Source: Chloroflexota bacterium | GTDB taxonomy: Bacteria; Chloroflexota; Anaerolineae; Aggregatilineales; Phototrophicaceae | NCBI GenBank assembly: GCA_011523515.1 | Contig: WTGO01000112.1 | Location: 1-45,874 of the forward strand | DNA length: 45,874 nt | Direction of reading: 5' to 3' | Shown here: piece after piece, positions 35,110 through 44,915 of the stretch | Layout of the letters: the number at the start of each line of letters is the position of its first letter | How positions within the stretch are numbered: the stretch's first letter is position 1 | Notes under the pieces: generated by a model | Databases searched by the model: none | The model's input: the letters and a program-made list of their open reading frames with translations, nothing else | Told to the model about the DNA's origin: nothing | Made by a program: the position numbers and the translations under genes

Positions 35110-37620
35110 TCAGCTGCGCAGCCGGTGCGTTCCTGGCAGGCGCAAGAATTCCCCGGCCGTGTCACCGGCCACTGCCAGAGCCAGAAAGCGCTGCGCCAGC
35201 GGGTCCCAGACGCCGAGCGCGAATACATAGTCGGTGTCTCTCTTTCGCTCCGTCACGCTGTCCAAGCGCAGGATCTGCCGATCGTTGACATATTCGCCGA
35301 CGTCCCAGAGCGATGTCGCGTAGTAGCCGTGCCGGTGCGCAGCTGGAAGCAGCTGCCATTCTTGAGCCAGGGCGCCGGTTTCGGCCTCCTGAAGTTGTAG
35401 AACAAACTGATAATCCGCTTCCAGCTGCTGCAGCGCTTGCCAGGTGAGTTGCAGCGTGATGGGCGTCGACTTGTGGATTTGGCCGGGGAAGGCGCCGCGA
35501 GAATGAACCTGCAGCCGGCCGCCGAATACATTCTGCCGAAATCGCTGCCCATCCGCCCGGAATTTGTCCGGAAGCGTGTGGCGGCGGCTCAAATCTCCGA
35601 CCTGGTACAATTCATAGCTGAAAGTCCCGTCATAATGGGCTTTTGCCTTTTCAAACAGGTCGTGGCGTCCCAATGCGGCGATCAGTTGCGACGCTTCCGG
35701 ATCAACTCCCGCGGCCGCATATGCTTCGCGCGCCTTCGCCCCGTAAATCATGTGCGTCGCGCCAAGAGTCTCTACCTCAGCGAGCGTGGTGGCGGCGGCA
35801 TCAATGATTTGCATTTGCGGGAAGAAAAACGGCAGTCGCTCTTCTCCCGGCGCCAGCACTACCGGGTCGCGCTCAGTCTCTTGCAGGTAGTCCCGCAAAC
35901 CCAGCACGACTTGCATTAGCGACGGGTTGAAGACTTCGTACTTCTTGAAATCGTCTTTGAGCTCGCCGCGCAGCAGCCATATTGACGTCCAATCGACGTT
36001 TGCAGCCACCGCGATGGTACCCGGCAAGCATGCTAGAATCAGGACGACATGATAAGCGCGGCGGATTCCAGCGCTCCATCCCCGAATTCTATCGCGATCC
36101 AAAAGAGCTGCAAGGCTGATCGCGATCGGCAGACATAGTAGTGGCAGGATGGCGAATCCCAGCCGATAGTGATAGCTGTAGGAGAAGTAAAAGGTGACGA
36201 AGTAGGGCAGCGCCAGCATAAGCGCCCAATAGACCGACAACAACAATGTGACAGTCTGTGGACTGAAGGGACGCTTGAGCTGTTCACGCAGGCCAAACGC
36301 GATCAGCGCCAAACCAAGCGCGATGCCAAATGCCTCTTCAGCTCGCAGGTAACTTGCCGGCGGATCGACCCGTGCGGGGAACAGCGCCGCGTTGGAGGCA
36401 AGCGCACCGGCAACCAGGAGTGCCGCGCCGACGCCAACCGCTGTCATATTACGTCGATTCAACTTGTGCCGCAATATCAGCGCCAGGCAGCCGATCAAGG
36501 CGGCCGCGAGCAGAGGCGCCAAGTAATCACCGTTACGCAGCGCTCGCGTCAGCCAGACGGCTTTGGGCAGTGTAACGGCCTCATGGCCGAGCAGCAAGTT
36601 GCGCGCGTACCAGACCAGTCCCATCGGCAGGCAAGCCAGCCCGGTCCAGAGCGTGACCTTGAAGCGCGGAAGCCAGCGGCGAATGTCGAATCGGGCAAGA
36701 AGCAATTCGGCGGCGAGCAGCAGCAGAATGCCCCAGATGAAGGCGCCGGCGGTCGGCTTGGTGAACAGCGCGATGCCCAGCATGACCCCCGCCAGAGTCG
36801 CATCCTCCCTCCGCGCCCTGTAGCCATGATCATTCCGCCAGGCGCTCAGGAAAAACAGCGCGGCCATGGTGAGTGTGAAGGTCAGCGGAATCTCGAGATC
36901 GCCGCGGAATGACCACCACCCGACGAAGGGATGCAAGCTCCATAGCGCGGCTGTGATCAGACCGACGCGCCGGTTGACGAGTCGCTGTCCCAAGAGGTAA
37001 GCCGCAAGAATGCTGCCGATATGCATCAGTGGGATAACCATGCGCGCGGCATGATCGTTAATCGCGCCGAGCATTACTTGCACATAAGTAAACTGAAGCT
37101 GAACAAATTGCGGATAGTAACCGATTTCATGCGGGATCACGCCTTCCAGAAAGTACAGCCTGGCCTGCGAGCCATAAACCCAGAGCGCGTCGTAAACAGT
37201 GAAGGGCCAGAAGGCGGTGTGAATCCAACGCAAGGTCACCGCAATCGCGATCATCACGATGATCAGCTTTTCGTCGACGGCCAGAGGAATTGAGGGCCGA
37301 GATGAGGCAGCGCCGTAGTTCTTCCGCTTCCGCCAGGCAACTGCAGCGCCGCCACAGGCAATTGCAGCGCTGCCCGACAGTATCCATTCCGCGGTCAAGA
37401 GGCGAATATTCAGTTGAGCGCCGATCATGCCCAATACGAGCATCCAGGCCGTCAGCCAGGCGGGGCCGAGCGCTAGCGCCAGCGCCGCCACCAGCGCGCG
37501 CGAACGCCACTGACAGGTTGAGAGCGCAGCCAGAGCCCAGGGCAGACCCAATCCGCCGACCATCCAGAGTGATGGCAGCAGGCCGGGTAGCGAATCATTG
37601 ATCCAGTAAAGCGATGTCAT
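35110..37620 (-). CDS. Polytopic membrane glycosyltransferase (PMT/ArnT-like), large
   Basis: An 836-residue protein. The first 580 residues contain many hydrophobic helices in the pattern of GT-C fold glycosyltransferases, which use lipid-linked sugars outside the membrane. HTAFWPFTVYDALWVYGSQARLYF near residue 140 sits in the first outer loop where the catalytic acidic residue is expected (Asp of VYDAL), and WWSFRGDLEIPLTFTL near 240 is the second conserved loop. The last 250 residues are soluble, with a beta-rich domain (QVHSRGAFPGQIHKSTPITLQLTW) facing outside. The gene starts 4 nt after the stop of the preceding glycosyltransferase gene, so the two are one operon. Acceptor and sugar are unknown. 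Confidence 0.72.
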   Translation of the reverse strand: MTSLYWINDSLPGLLPSLWMVGGLGLPWALAALSTCQWRSRALVAALALALGPAWLTAWMLVLGMIGAQLNIRLLTAEWILSGSAAIACGGAAVAWRKRKNYGAASSRPSIPLAVDEKLIIVMIAIAVTLRWIHTAFWPFTVYDALWVYGSQARLYFLEGVIPHEIGYYPQFVQLQFTYVQVMLGAINDHAARMVIPLMHIGSILAAYLLGQRLVNRRVGLITAALWSLHPFVGWWSFRGDLEIPLTFTLTMAALFFLSAWRNDHGYRARREDATLAGVMLGIALFTKPTAGAFIWGILLLLAAELLLARFDIRRWLPRFKVTLWTGLACLPMGLVWYARNLLLGHEAVTLPKAVWLTRALRNGDYLAPLLAAALIGCLALILRHKLNRRNMTAVGVGAALLVAGALASNAALFPARVDPPASYLRAEEAFGIALGLALIAFGLREQLKRPFSPQTVTLLLSVYWALMLALPYFVTFYFSYSYHYRLGFAILPLLCLPIAISLAALLDRDRIRGWSAGIRRAYHVVLILACLPGTIAVAANVDWTSIWLLRGELKDDFKKYEVFNPSLMQVVLGLRDYLQETERDPVVLAPGEERLPFFFPQMQIIDAAATTLAEVETLGATHMIYGAKAREAYAAAGVDPEASQLIAALGRHDLFEKAKAHYDGTFSYELYQVGDLSRRHTLPDKFRADGQRFRQNVFGGRLQVHSRGAFPGQIHKSTPITLQLTWQALQQLEADYQFVLQLQEAETGALAQEWQLLPAAHRHGYYATSLWDVGEYVNDRQILRLDSVTERKRDTDYVFALGVWDPLAQRFLALAVAGDTAGEFLRLPGTHRLRS

Positions 37621-37624
37621 CCGA

Positions 37625-38974
37625 TTAAATGCGGTGAGTCTGTTTGACAGCCGTCGCTATGGTCGCCGAGGCGTACGACACAAGGACGATTACTGCGGGC
37701 AAGAGCGGCAAGTAGTAACGCGCCCATGGCAGGGGATTTAGTCGGAGCGTTACCGGCGCCGATCCAACGATCCAGATTAACAGTAAGAGCCGGTATTCCA
37801 CGGGCACACTGCGATTGCGCGCCAGATGGATTGCGCCGTAGATAGCCAGTAGAAGACAGACCAGCCCGAGACGCCCCGACGAGCCGATGAACAGCAGCCC
37901 GGCCAATCCGGACTGCTCGTATACGGCGATCTGTGTGGCGATGGCGTCATAGGTCGCCCAATTCGGTGCTTCAAAGTATTGGCGTTCGCTTGCGATAACA
38001 TACTGAAACAAGCCATTTGCTTGGTCTGCAAATGAAGTGTATCCGCCGAATATGTTGACCTGTTCTTGCAACAGCCCTTGCCGCAGCTTGATGACCTCAG
38101 GCGTGATGGCCAAAGGATCGCCCCACCAGGCCGGGTTCAGAATGAGAAATACCAGGCCGGCCGCCATGCCGGCAATGGCGAGTCCTGCCAGATCCAGAGC
38201 GGGTTTCTGCCTATCCTTCTCAGAGCCACGTATCAGTTGCCAAAGCGGATCGACGCTGCAAGCGAGAAAGACCAGGGCGCAGACGGTGACATTCGGGTGC
38301 TTGGCCGCGACGGCGAAACCGGCGCAGGCTCCGAGCAGTAGATAGCGCCACCAGCGTCGTTCTTGGATCAACCAAACCGCGGCAATCAGTACCAGCATGA
38401 GACCGAGAATGTGGCTGCTTTCCATCATAGCGCGCCGCCCGTTTATCAGAACATTCGGGTGCAGCGCGAAGAGTGTAACGGCAACATAGGCCGTGGGACG
38501 ATTCAGCGTCGACTTCACCACGTGAAAGAAAAGCGCCGCCGCCAGGGCCAGCTGCAGGGAAGAAGCCAGCCGCGCCTGACGCAGCAATTCGGCGTCCGGT
38601 ATCGCGCCGCGCTCGGCATTGGCATCGTAGTTCTTTCCCCACGACCAGTTGCGATTCAAGTCCGGTAGGCGGAAACCGTTTATCACCTGCAACCAGCCGT
38701 ATATGGTCTTGGAAACTGTGCCGTTAAGAATGCGAAGCTGCTGCTCGCTGGGATTGTTCCGCCAATGCCGGTCAAAGTGAATTTTGGACATGTCGCCTTC
38801 GACGAAAATGTAATGATAGTCGCGCCCCATGACCATCAAAGTAGACTCGTCGCCATGGAAGGGCACGATCGTGGCGCCGGCGATTAGATACAAGGCGAGG
38901 CAGCCCAGCCACAGCGCATCAGCCCGACGGGACAATTTCCTCAGTGTCGACATGTCAGGCAATCTTTCAGACAC
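37625..38974 (-). CDS. Polytopic membrane glycosyltransferase (PMT-like, GT39-related)
   Basis: A 449-residue membrane protein of the GT-C/PMT type. The first outer loop has PFHGDESTLMVMGRDY near residue 38; the Asp-Glu pair is where the PMT catalytic DE motif belongs. LHPNVLINGRRAMMESSHILGLML near 170 matches the R..M.E segment of ArnT/PMT proteins. About ten hydrophobic helices follow. The start may be GTG 38974 or, 21 nt later, ATG 38953; neither has a strong ribosome binding site. With the larger downstream protein it may glycosylate a surface polymer or protein. Confidence 0.72.
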   Translation of the reverse strand: MSERLPDMSTLRKLSRRADALWLGCLALYLIAGATIVPFHGDESTLMVMGRDYHYIFVEGDMSKIHFDRHWRNNPSEQQLRILNGTVSKTIYGWLQVINGFRLPDLNRNWSWGKNYDANAERGAIPDAELLRQARLASSLQLALAAALFFHVVKSTLNRPTAYVAVTLFALHPNVLINGRRAMMESSHILGLMLVLIAAVWLIQERRWWRYLLLGACAGFAVAAKHPNVTVCALVFLACSVDPLWQLIRGSEKDRQKPALDLAGLAIAGMAAGLVFLILNPAWWGDPLAITPEVIKLRQGLLQEQVNIFGGYTSFADQANGLFQYVIASERQYFEAPNWATYDAIATQIAVYEQSGLAGLLFIGSSGRLGLVCLLLAIYGAIHLARNRSVPVEYRLLLLIWIVGSAPVTLRLNPLPWARYYLPLLPAVIVLVSYASATIATAVKQTHRI

Positions 38975-39017
38975 GGAAGGGAGCGCCCCTGTGATCCCGG
39001 GCTCATTTTATATGAGA

Positions 39018-39048
39018 ACACAGGCTGCCCGGGAGTATTACACAGGCT
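39018..39048 (-). promoter_or_regulatory. Direct repeat upstream of the glycosyltransferase operon
   Basis: ACACAGGCT occurs at 39018-39026 and 39040-39048, exactly 22 bp apart (two helical turns), 44 bp before the start at 38974. On the minus strand a TATAAA lies just downstream (39012-39007). The layout resembles tandem activator sites over a promoter. Confidence 0.35.
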
Positions 39049-39118
39049 CCCAGCCTCTGCCGTATCCTGCCCCTTGCCTAGGAAACTGTAGCCCATAATG
39101 CTGTAGGAAAATGCTGGC

Positions 39119-40579
39119 TTATTCCAGCGCGGGCAAAACTTGCAAGGAAAGCAGGAATTCGACTACGGCGCGTTGGTCTGCGAATGGCAATTCCGTAAAG
39201 GCATCGCGGGCAGCGCGCGCTTCCCCGCCGTGCATCAGAATCGCCTCCGATACGGTGGTCAAGTCCCCGCGGTGGCCATAAGGGGCGGAACTGCCCACAT
39301 CCCACAATTTTCGCGTGATGAAAAATTCGCTGCCATGTCGTCCATTCACATCCGGACGGCTATCCCGCAACGTCTCGTTGCAGAAGAAGCGGATGGCATT
39401 CGGCTGATCTGCCGGGTCGCAGAGGCTGTGGCGTTTCAAATCGGTAAAAGCGCGCAGGATCGCGCCCGCGCCATCGCGCTCCAATCGCGGCTCCTGGCCT
39501 TGTTCAGTCATGTCGAAGCGGACCGTCTGCGACATATCAGTCAAGGTATTGGATGGATTAAACGGGTTGGGATCGCTGAAAAATCGCGATTCCAGGCGCA
39601 ATTCCGGCACATGGCAAGTTGTACAGCCGATCTGGTCGAATAGGGCTTCGCCACGTATGGCGTCCTGGTGCCGTTCCGGCTGCGCCGGCAGCAAGCGCCC
39701 CGGCGTTCCCAGCGCCGCCTGGAACAGAGTGACGGCCGTGATGTCGCCTATCGTGAGTTCGCGCTGGACGCCATCACGGTCGAAGTCGGCATCCATGATT
39801 TCGGGATTGAGGTCGAAGCGCTCTTCCGCCTGCATGCCATGATGCTGGTTCATCGCATTGGCGGAGAACTGCCGCAGCGAAATCTTCGTGCCGGATTGGT
39901 GAAAGGGCTTGATGACGAGATCATGATCCACGCCTTCAATGCCGCTCGAATCTTGCGCGCCATCGGCCGCCATCGTCAGCTCGCCGAAGCTCACCCCTTT
40001 GCTAACCAGGGCGACGGTCACTGAATCGCCTTGGTCGCGGGCTTTGCTGCGGGCCGCTTCCCGAAGGGCTTGCAGATCCCGCGTCATCTCCAGCGCCAGC
40101 ATTTCGATCGGTCCCGCGCCAAACATGCCCAATGGATTCCGATGATTGCTCGACATCATCGCGGTTGTCTCTAAAACGGGGTCGGCATGCTGCGCCAGCA
40201 AAAATACATTGCCGACAAACTCGGCCCCGCCGCCCACGCGCGGCTGATTGTGGCAACTGAAGCAGGAATTCGAGTCCGGCGCTGAAACTCGGCTGAAGGC
40301 TATCTCGTCCGCTTCGCGGGCGGCTACGCCTCCGGTGGTGGCCGGCCGTCCCTGCCCGTCACAGACATTGAAGAGGACCGAAAATAATTCTTCACCATGC
40401 GCTAACAATTCGTCAAAACCGAGTTTGCCGCTCAGAATATCTTCTTGCTCGATATGGCGTGACAGGGCCGGGCGCTCGGGCAGCCCGGCCGGGCAGAGCT
40501 CGTCCTGCGCGTGGATCACGCCGACGATAAGCGCAAGCAATATCGCTAGCGAAATCAGGGCATAACTTTTCATCTTCAA
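39119..40579 (-). CDS. Di-heme oxidoreductase family protein (DUF1111)
   Basis: A 486-residue exported c-type cytochrome. A signal peptide is clear: MKMK, a hydrophobic stretch (ALISLAILLALIVGVIHA), then QDELCPAG. Two heme-binding CxxCH motifs are seen, CFSCH near residue 110 and CTTCH near 318, as in di-heme peroxidase relatives. The family end is present, with KLWDVGSSAPYGHRGDLTTV SEAI and HGGEA near residue 440. DUF1111 proteins are sometimes called thiol oxidoreductases, but their substrates are unproven. GAGGA lies 7 nt before the ATG. It stands alone between the glycosyltransferase and carboxylase operons. Confidence 0.82.
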   Translation of the reverse strand: MKMKSYALISLAILLALIVGVIHAQDELCPAGLPERPALSRHIEQEDILSGKLGFDELLAHGEELFSVLFNVCDGQGRPATTGGVAAREADEIAFSRVSAPDSNSCFSCHNQPRVGGGAEFVGNVFLLAQHADPVLETTAMMSSNHRNPLGMFGAGPIEMLALEMTRDLQALREAARSKARDQGDSVTVALVSKGVSFGELTMAADGAQDSSGIEGVDHDLVIKPFHQSGTKISLRQFSANAMNQHHGMQAEERFDLNPEIMDADFDRDGVQRELTIGDITAVTLFQAALGTPGRLLPAQPERHQDAIRGEALFDQIGCTTCHVPELRLESRFFSDPNPFNPSNTLTDMSQTVRFDMTEQGQEPRLERDGAGAILRAFTDLKRHSLCDPADQPNAIRFFCNETLRDSRPDVNGRHGSEFFITRKLWDVGSSAPYGHRGDLTTVSEAILMHGGEARAARDAFTELPFADQRAVVEFLLSLQVLPALE

Positions 40580-40676
40580 ATCCTCTTAACTGGACTGTTA
40601 CCGAGCACGCCCCTATTAGTTCCGGAGCGGGACCAGCGCATTAACAAAGACCATTAAGCAATTTTGACACATGCCG

Positions 40677-41189
40677 CTAAGACGAGTCGTCGGGAGCCTC
40701 CGCTTTGATCTCCACGAGCAGGTCGTTCTTGTCCACGGCCTGGCCCGCCTCGACATGTATTGCGCGCACCACGCCGTCAATCGGCGATTTTAGCTCGTTC
40801 TGCATCTTCATAGATTCCAAAACGATGACCGTATCACCCTTGGCCAAAGTTGCATCCCGCTCTGTTGTTACATCGACTATCAACCCCGGCATGGGCGCCT
40901 TGACCTCGCCCGAGCCGGTCGTTTGCGTTCCCCGCCGCTGCATCATCAGCATGGCGCGCTCATCAAGCACTTGCGCCTCGAATTGGCGCGCGCTCATCAT
41001 GACGGCGATCGTCCCCTCATCGTCGTTTATAACCGCCTCCAGCGAGCGATTCTCAGTGATCACCGAGAACAAGTCGCCGCCGAGATTGAGAAAGTCAACA
41101 TCGCGCGTCTGTCCATTGACGAGGACGCTGCCGTCATGGTCGATTTCAATCTCGTAGGACTGATTGTTGATGAGGGTGACGTATTTCAT
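40677..41189 (-). CDS. Biotin carboxyl carrier subunit of acyl-CoA carboxylase
   Basis: A 170-residue biotinyl carrier. The biotinylated Lys is in VLESMKMQNELKSP near residue 127, followed by DGVVRAIHVEAGQAVDKNDLLVEI. The first 90 residues form a separate domain (YVTLINNQSYEIEIDHDGSVLVNG) like the linker region of propionyl/methylcrotonyl-CoA carboxylase alpha chains, here on its own polypeptide. The ATG overlaps the accC stop in an ATGA, which fixes the start at 41189 and shows translational coupling. It is the last gene of the carboxylase operon. Confidence 0.92.
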   Translation of the reverse strand: MKYVTLINNQSYEIEIDHDGSVLVNGQTRDVDFLNLGGDLFSVITENRSLEAVINDDEGTIAVMMSARQFEAQVLDERAMLMMQRRGTQTTGSGEVKAPMPGLIVDVTTERDATLAKGDTVIVLESMKMQNELKSPIDGVVRAIHVEAGQAVDKNDLLVEIKAEAPDDSS

Positions 41190-42703
41190 CGATGCATCCT
41201 CTCGAAGCGGCCCATCCACTTCCAGTTGCTGGCGTCACGCTTGGCCGGCGCGACCACTTGCGAGGCCAATTGCCGCTTGCGATGCGCGAAGAGAGTCGCT
41301 GCGATAGCCACTGTCTCCAGCTCACTGTTTGTCGGGTCCTGTTCATAGGTGTTCATGTTAAAGCGGCGCTCGACGAAGGTCGTATCGAATTGCCCGGCGA
41401 TGAAACTGATGCTGTTCAGCAGATTGATATGGAAAGGGATATTATGTTTCAAGCCCATGATGCGATATTCGGAGAGCGCGCGCCGCATCCGCAGCATGGC
41501 TTCCGAGCGCGTCTCGCCCCAGGTGATCAGCTTGGCGATCATGCTGTCGTAATAGGGCGTGATCTCAGAACCCGAAAAGACGCCGTTGTCGACCCGCACA
41601 CCGGGACCCGTCGGCAAGATCATCGTGCTGATTTGACCGGTAGACGGCATAAAATTGGCATAGGGGTCTTCGGCGTTGATGCGACATTCGATGGCCCAGC
41701 CCTTAGGGTCCAGCAAGCTCTCGCTCGGTCCCATGCGCCGTCCGCGCGCGATGCGAATCTGCTCCTTGGCCAGATCGACGCCGGTGACCAGCTCCGTCAC
41801 CGGGTGCTCGACTTGCAGACGTGTATTCATCTCCAGAAAGTAGTAATTCTTGTCCTTGTCGACCATGCACTCGATGGTGCCGGCGTTGATGTAGCCGACG
41901 GACTCGGCCGCGGCGATCGCCATGGCGCCCATACGCTCGCGCAACTCACGGTCGACGAAAACGCTCGGCGCCTCTTCCACCAGCTTCTGATGCCGCCGCT
42001 GAATTGAACATTCGCGCTCGCCCAGGTGCACGGTATTGCCATGCGCATCCGCCAGGATTTGAAACTCGATATGGCGCGCGCCCTCCAGCAGCTTTTCGAC
42101 GTATACATCGCCGTTGCCAAAGGCGCTCTCGGCTTCCCGGCGCGCGGTCGCCAAGGATTCGGCGAAGTCTTCCTCGCGATGCACGGGGCGCATTCCGGTG
42201 CCGCCGCCGCCGGCCACCGCCTTGATCAGCACGGGAAAGCCGATGCGCCGCGCGGCATGAATCAGCTCGCCATCCGGCATTCCCGCCTGCGTGCCGGGTA
42301 TCAAGGGCACCTTGTTCCGCCTGACGGCCGTGCGCGCCGCCTGTTTATCGCCCATGGTCGCAATTGCGCTCGCCGATGGGCCGATCCAGACCAAACCCTC
42401 ATCCATCACTTGCTGCGCGAAATCGGCGTTCTCGGCCAGAAAGCCGTAACCGGGATGGATGGCGTCGGCGCCGGTGCGGCGCGCCACCTCAATCAGCTTG
42501 TCCTTGCGCAGGTAACTTTCCGCCGGCCGCGGTCCGCCGATATGCACCGCCTCGTCAGCGTAGCGGACGTGCAGCGCCGTTCGGTCGACATCCGAGTAAA
42601 CGGCCACGGTCGGGATGCCGAGGTCGCGGGCGGCGCGGATAATGCGCACGGCGATTTCACCGCGGTTGGCGATTAGGATTTTGTTGAAAGGTCCTGTCTG
42701 CAA
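41186..42703 (-). CDS. accC: Biotin carboxylase subunit
   Basis: A 505-residue ATP-grasp enzyme that carboxylates biotin on the carrier with bicarbonate and ATP. NKILIANRGEIAVRIIRAARD opens the protein, HPGYGFLAENADFA follows, and EMNTRLQVEHPVTELVTGVDL gives the bicarbonate-site region. The glycine-rich ATP lid reads AGGGGTGMRPV near residues 162-172, with Thr where a basic Arg or Lys is usual (GGGGRGMR in E. coli). The protein is about 55 residues longer than E. coli AccC, ending in a basic tail as in propionyl-CoA carboxylase alpha chains. It lies between the beta-subunit gene (31 nt upstream) and the carrier gene. Confidence 0.93.
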   Translation of the reverse strand: MQTGPFNKILIANRGEIAVRIIRAARDLGIPTVAVYSDVDRTALHVRYADEAVHIGGPRPAESYLRKDKLIEVARRTGADAIHPGYGFLAENADFAQQVMDEGLVWIGPSASAIATMGDKQAARTAVRRNKVPLIPGTQAGMPDGELIHAARRIGFPVLIKAVAGGGGTGMRPVHREEDFAESLATARREAESAFGNGDVYVEKLLEGARHIEFQILADAHGNTVHLGERECSIQRRHQKLVEEAPSVFVDRELRERMGAMAIAAAESVGYINAGTIECMVDKDKNYYFLEMNTRLQVEHPVTELVTGVDLAKEQIRIARGRRMGPSESLLDPKGWAIECRINAEDPYANFMPSTGQISTMILPTGPGVRVDNGVFSGSEITPYYDSMIAKLITWGETRSEAMLRMRRALSEYRIMGLKHNIPFHINLLNSISFIAGQFDTTFVERRFNMNTYEQDPTNSELETVAIAATLFAHRKRQLASQVVAPAKRDASNWKWMGRFERMHR

Positions 42704-42734
42704 GGTGATTGGCCTTTGCTAGTTGCGGCGGGCG

Positions 42735-44285
42735 CTAAAGCGGGATGTTGCCATGTTTCTTGGGTGGGTTTTCATCGCGCTTGTTCTGGAAGACTTGCAG
42801 CGCATTGATTAATCGCGGTCGCGTATTGTGCGGCTCGATGATGTCATCGATGAAACCCCGGCTGGCTGCAATATACGGATTGGCGAAGGTCTCGCGGTAT
42901 TCGGCAGCCAACTCTTGCTTGCGCGCCGCCGGATCATCCGCCTCCTGCAATTCGCGCCGGTAGATGATCTCGACCGCGCCCTCCGGCCCCATGACCGCAA
43001 TCTCGGCAGTGGGCCAGGCGATGTTCAGATCGGCGCGAATATGCTTGCTGTTCATAACGCAGTACGCGCCGCCGTAAGATTTGCGGGTGGTTACTGTCAG
43101 TTTGGGCACGGTCGCTTCGCAATAGGCGAAGAGCAGCTTGGCCCCGCTCATGATGATGCCGCTGTGCTCTTGATCGGTGCCGGGCAGGTAGCCGGGCACA
43201 TCAACAAAAGTGATCAGGGGCACGTTAAAGGCGTCACAGGTTCGTACAAATCGCGCTGCCTTGACACTCGCATTGATATCCAGCACACCGGCCAGGACCA
43301 TCGGCTGGTTGGCGACGATGCCGACAGCTGTGCCGCCCAATCGCGCGAAGCCCACCACGATGTTGCCGGCGAATTCTTTGTGAACTTCAAAGAAATGCCC
43401 GTCATCCACGATTAACTCGATGACCTGCTTAATGTCATAGGGCTGATTGGGATTCTCGGGCACGATGCTGTCGAGCGCCGCTTCTGTCCGCAGCGGATCA
43501 TCCGTGGTCGGCAGGGCAGGCGGGTCTTCCATATTGTTCTGCGGAAGATAACTCAGCAATTCCCTCGCCAGCGTCAGCGATTGCGTCTCGTCATCGGCGA
43601 CAAAATGGCAGACGCCGCTGGTGCTGCCATGTACCGACGCGCCGCCCAAACCTTCGAAGGTGACATCCTCATTGAGCACCTGCTTGACCACCTCAGGACC
43701 GGTGATGAACATATAGCTGCTGTCTTTGACCATGATGATGTAATCGGTCAGCGCCGGACTGTATACCGCGCCGCCAGCACAGGGACCCATGATCACGCTG
43801 ATCTGAGGGATGACGCCGCTGGCCAGCGTATTCTGCAAGAATATGTCAGCGTAGCCGCCCAGGCTCTCGACGCCCTCTTGTATGCGCGCGCCACCGCTGT
43901 CGTTCAAGCCGATGACGGGCGCGCCCACCTTCATGGCCATTGCCATGATCTTGATGATCTTGGCGGCGTGCGCTTCACTCAAGCTGCCGCCCATGACTGT
44001 AAAATCTTGCGAATAGACGTAGACTAGGCGACCGTCAATCGTGCCCCAGCCGGTCACCACGCTGTCGCTCAGCGGCCGATTGTTTTCAAGTCCAAACTTG
44101 CTGTTGTGGTGATGCGCAAAGGCATCCACCTCGCGGAAGGCGCCCGGGTCCAGCAGAATGTCCAGCCGCTCGCGGGCGGTCTTTTTGCCCTTGTCATGCT
44201 GGCGCTGGATGCGCGCTTCGCCGCCGCCCAGCTGGCTCTCAGCCCGCTTGGCCCGCAACTGCTCAATCTTGGGGCTGATGGTCAT
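42735..44285 (-). CDS. Acyl-CoA carboxylase carboxyltransferase (beta) subunit, propionyl/acetyl-CoA type
   Basis: A 516-residue carboxyltransferase with both crotonase-like halves, as in PccB. It transfers CO2 from carboxybiotin to acetyl- or propionyl-CoA. Family blocks: [17 protein letters not shown] near residue 33, [20 protein letters not shown] near 128, [19 protein letters not shown] near 165 and [19 protein letters not shown] near 367. The second acyl-site segment reads [12 protein letters not shown] near 405, with Cys at the position that is Asp in propionyl-CoA-specific PccB enzymes, so the preferred acyl-CoA is uncertain. It is the first gene of the operon with accC and the carrier. 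Confidence 0.92.
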   Translation of the reverse strand: MTISPKIEQLRAKRAESQLGGGEARIQRQHDKGKKTARERLDILLDPGAFREVDAFAHHHNSKFGLENNRPLSDSVVTGWGTIDGRLVYVYSQDFTVMGGSLSEAHAAKIIKIMAMAMKVGAPVIGLNDSGGARIQEGVESLGGYADIFLQNTLASGVIPQISVIMGPCAGGAVYSPALTDYIIMVKDSSYMFITGPEVVKQVLNEDVTFEGLGGASVHGSTSGVCHFVADDETQSLTLARELLSYLPQNNMEDPPALPTTDDPLRTEAALDSIVPENPNQPYDIKQVIELIVDDGHFFEVHKEFAGNIVVGFARLGGTAVGIVANQPMVLAGVLDINASVKAARFVRTCDAFNVPLITFVDVPGYLPGTDQEHSGIIMSGAKLLFAYCEATVPKLTVTTRKSYGGAYCVMNSKHIRADLNIAWPTAEIAVMGPEGAVEIIYRRELQEADDPAARKQELAAEYRETFANPYIAASRGFIDDIIEPHNTRPRLINALQVFQNKRDENPPKKHGNIPL

Positions 44286-44336
44286 GCATATGCTCCCTGG
44301 TTGACGATGTCGTCCACATTGATTCGTTCTCCGCTC

Positions 44337-44345
44337 ATTCTAACA
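44337..44345 (-). promoter_or_regulatory. Extended -10 promoter of the carboxylase operon
   Basis: On the minus strand this reads TGTTAGAAT, an extended -10 element. It lies 52 bp before the beta-subunit ATG, which has GGGAGC ahead of it. Confidence 0.45.
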
Positions 44346-44474
44346 CCAACTGAAGACGATGGTTGGGCTGTGCGAGGACGGAGCAGCCAACGAGTATAAG
44401 CGGCGGCGCAATCGAAATGTAGTGCCAGTCTGTTTAGAGGCTGTGATATCCACAGCAGGCTGGCGATGCTTGGG

Positions 44475-44915
44475 CTATTGTTCCTCAGCTTCGAGCAGTT
44501 TATCCAGCAAGTCGGAAGCCTTGTCGCGGGCCAAGTCGCTCGCCGACATTCGAATGATGTCTCTCAGCTCGGATTTTATGTATTCCCGCTATTCGATTTG
44601 CCGCTGGTGAAAGAAGTAATTCGTGTCGTCAATTATTTGCCAGTCAAGACTAAGTTCTTCCTTTTTGATCTCCAGCAAAATGCGCCCGATGTCAGCAGGT
44701 TCAGTGTCGCATTTATATCCTGTCGAATTCAGTGCTTCTCGCAATGCGTTACAAATCAATCTGGATTTGTGCGAATCGTAGTCGCCGAACGCGGTAATCG
44801 GGTACGATTGCTGATAAGCAAGGGCAAAATAAATGGCTGCCCGGGGATCATCTGCGCCATATTCATGCCATACCCGCGCCAGAACTGGCGACACTACTTC
44901 AAATGGAGGATACAT
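44475..44915 (-). pseudogene. Unrecognised small protein gene interrupted by an in-frame TAG
   Basis: I do not recognise the family. A frame from ATG 44915 (MYPPFEVVSPVLARVWHEYG...) runs 108 codons to a TAG at 44589-44591. The same frame then continues without break for 37 codons (REYIKSELRDIIRMSASDLA, then RDKASDLLDKLLEAEEQ) to a second TAG at 44475-44477. The second part is a well-formed amphipathic, charged helix, so the first TAG looks like a nonsense change in a gene of about 145 codons (for example from CAG). A TTG start 33 nt upstream is possible. By eye the region is lower in G+C than its neighbours. Alternatives: sequencing error, or suppression of amber codons. Confidence 0.5.
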
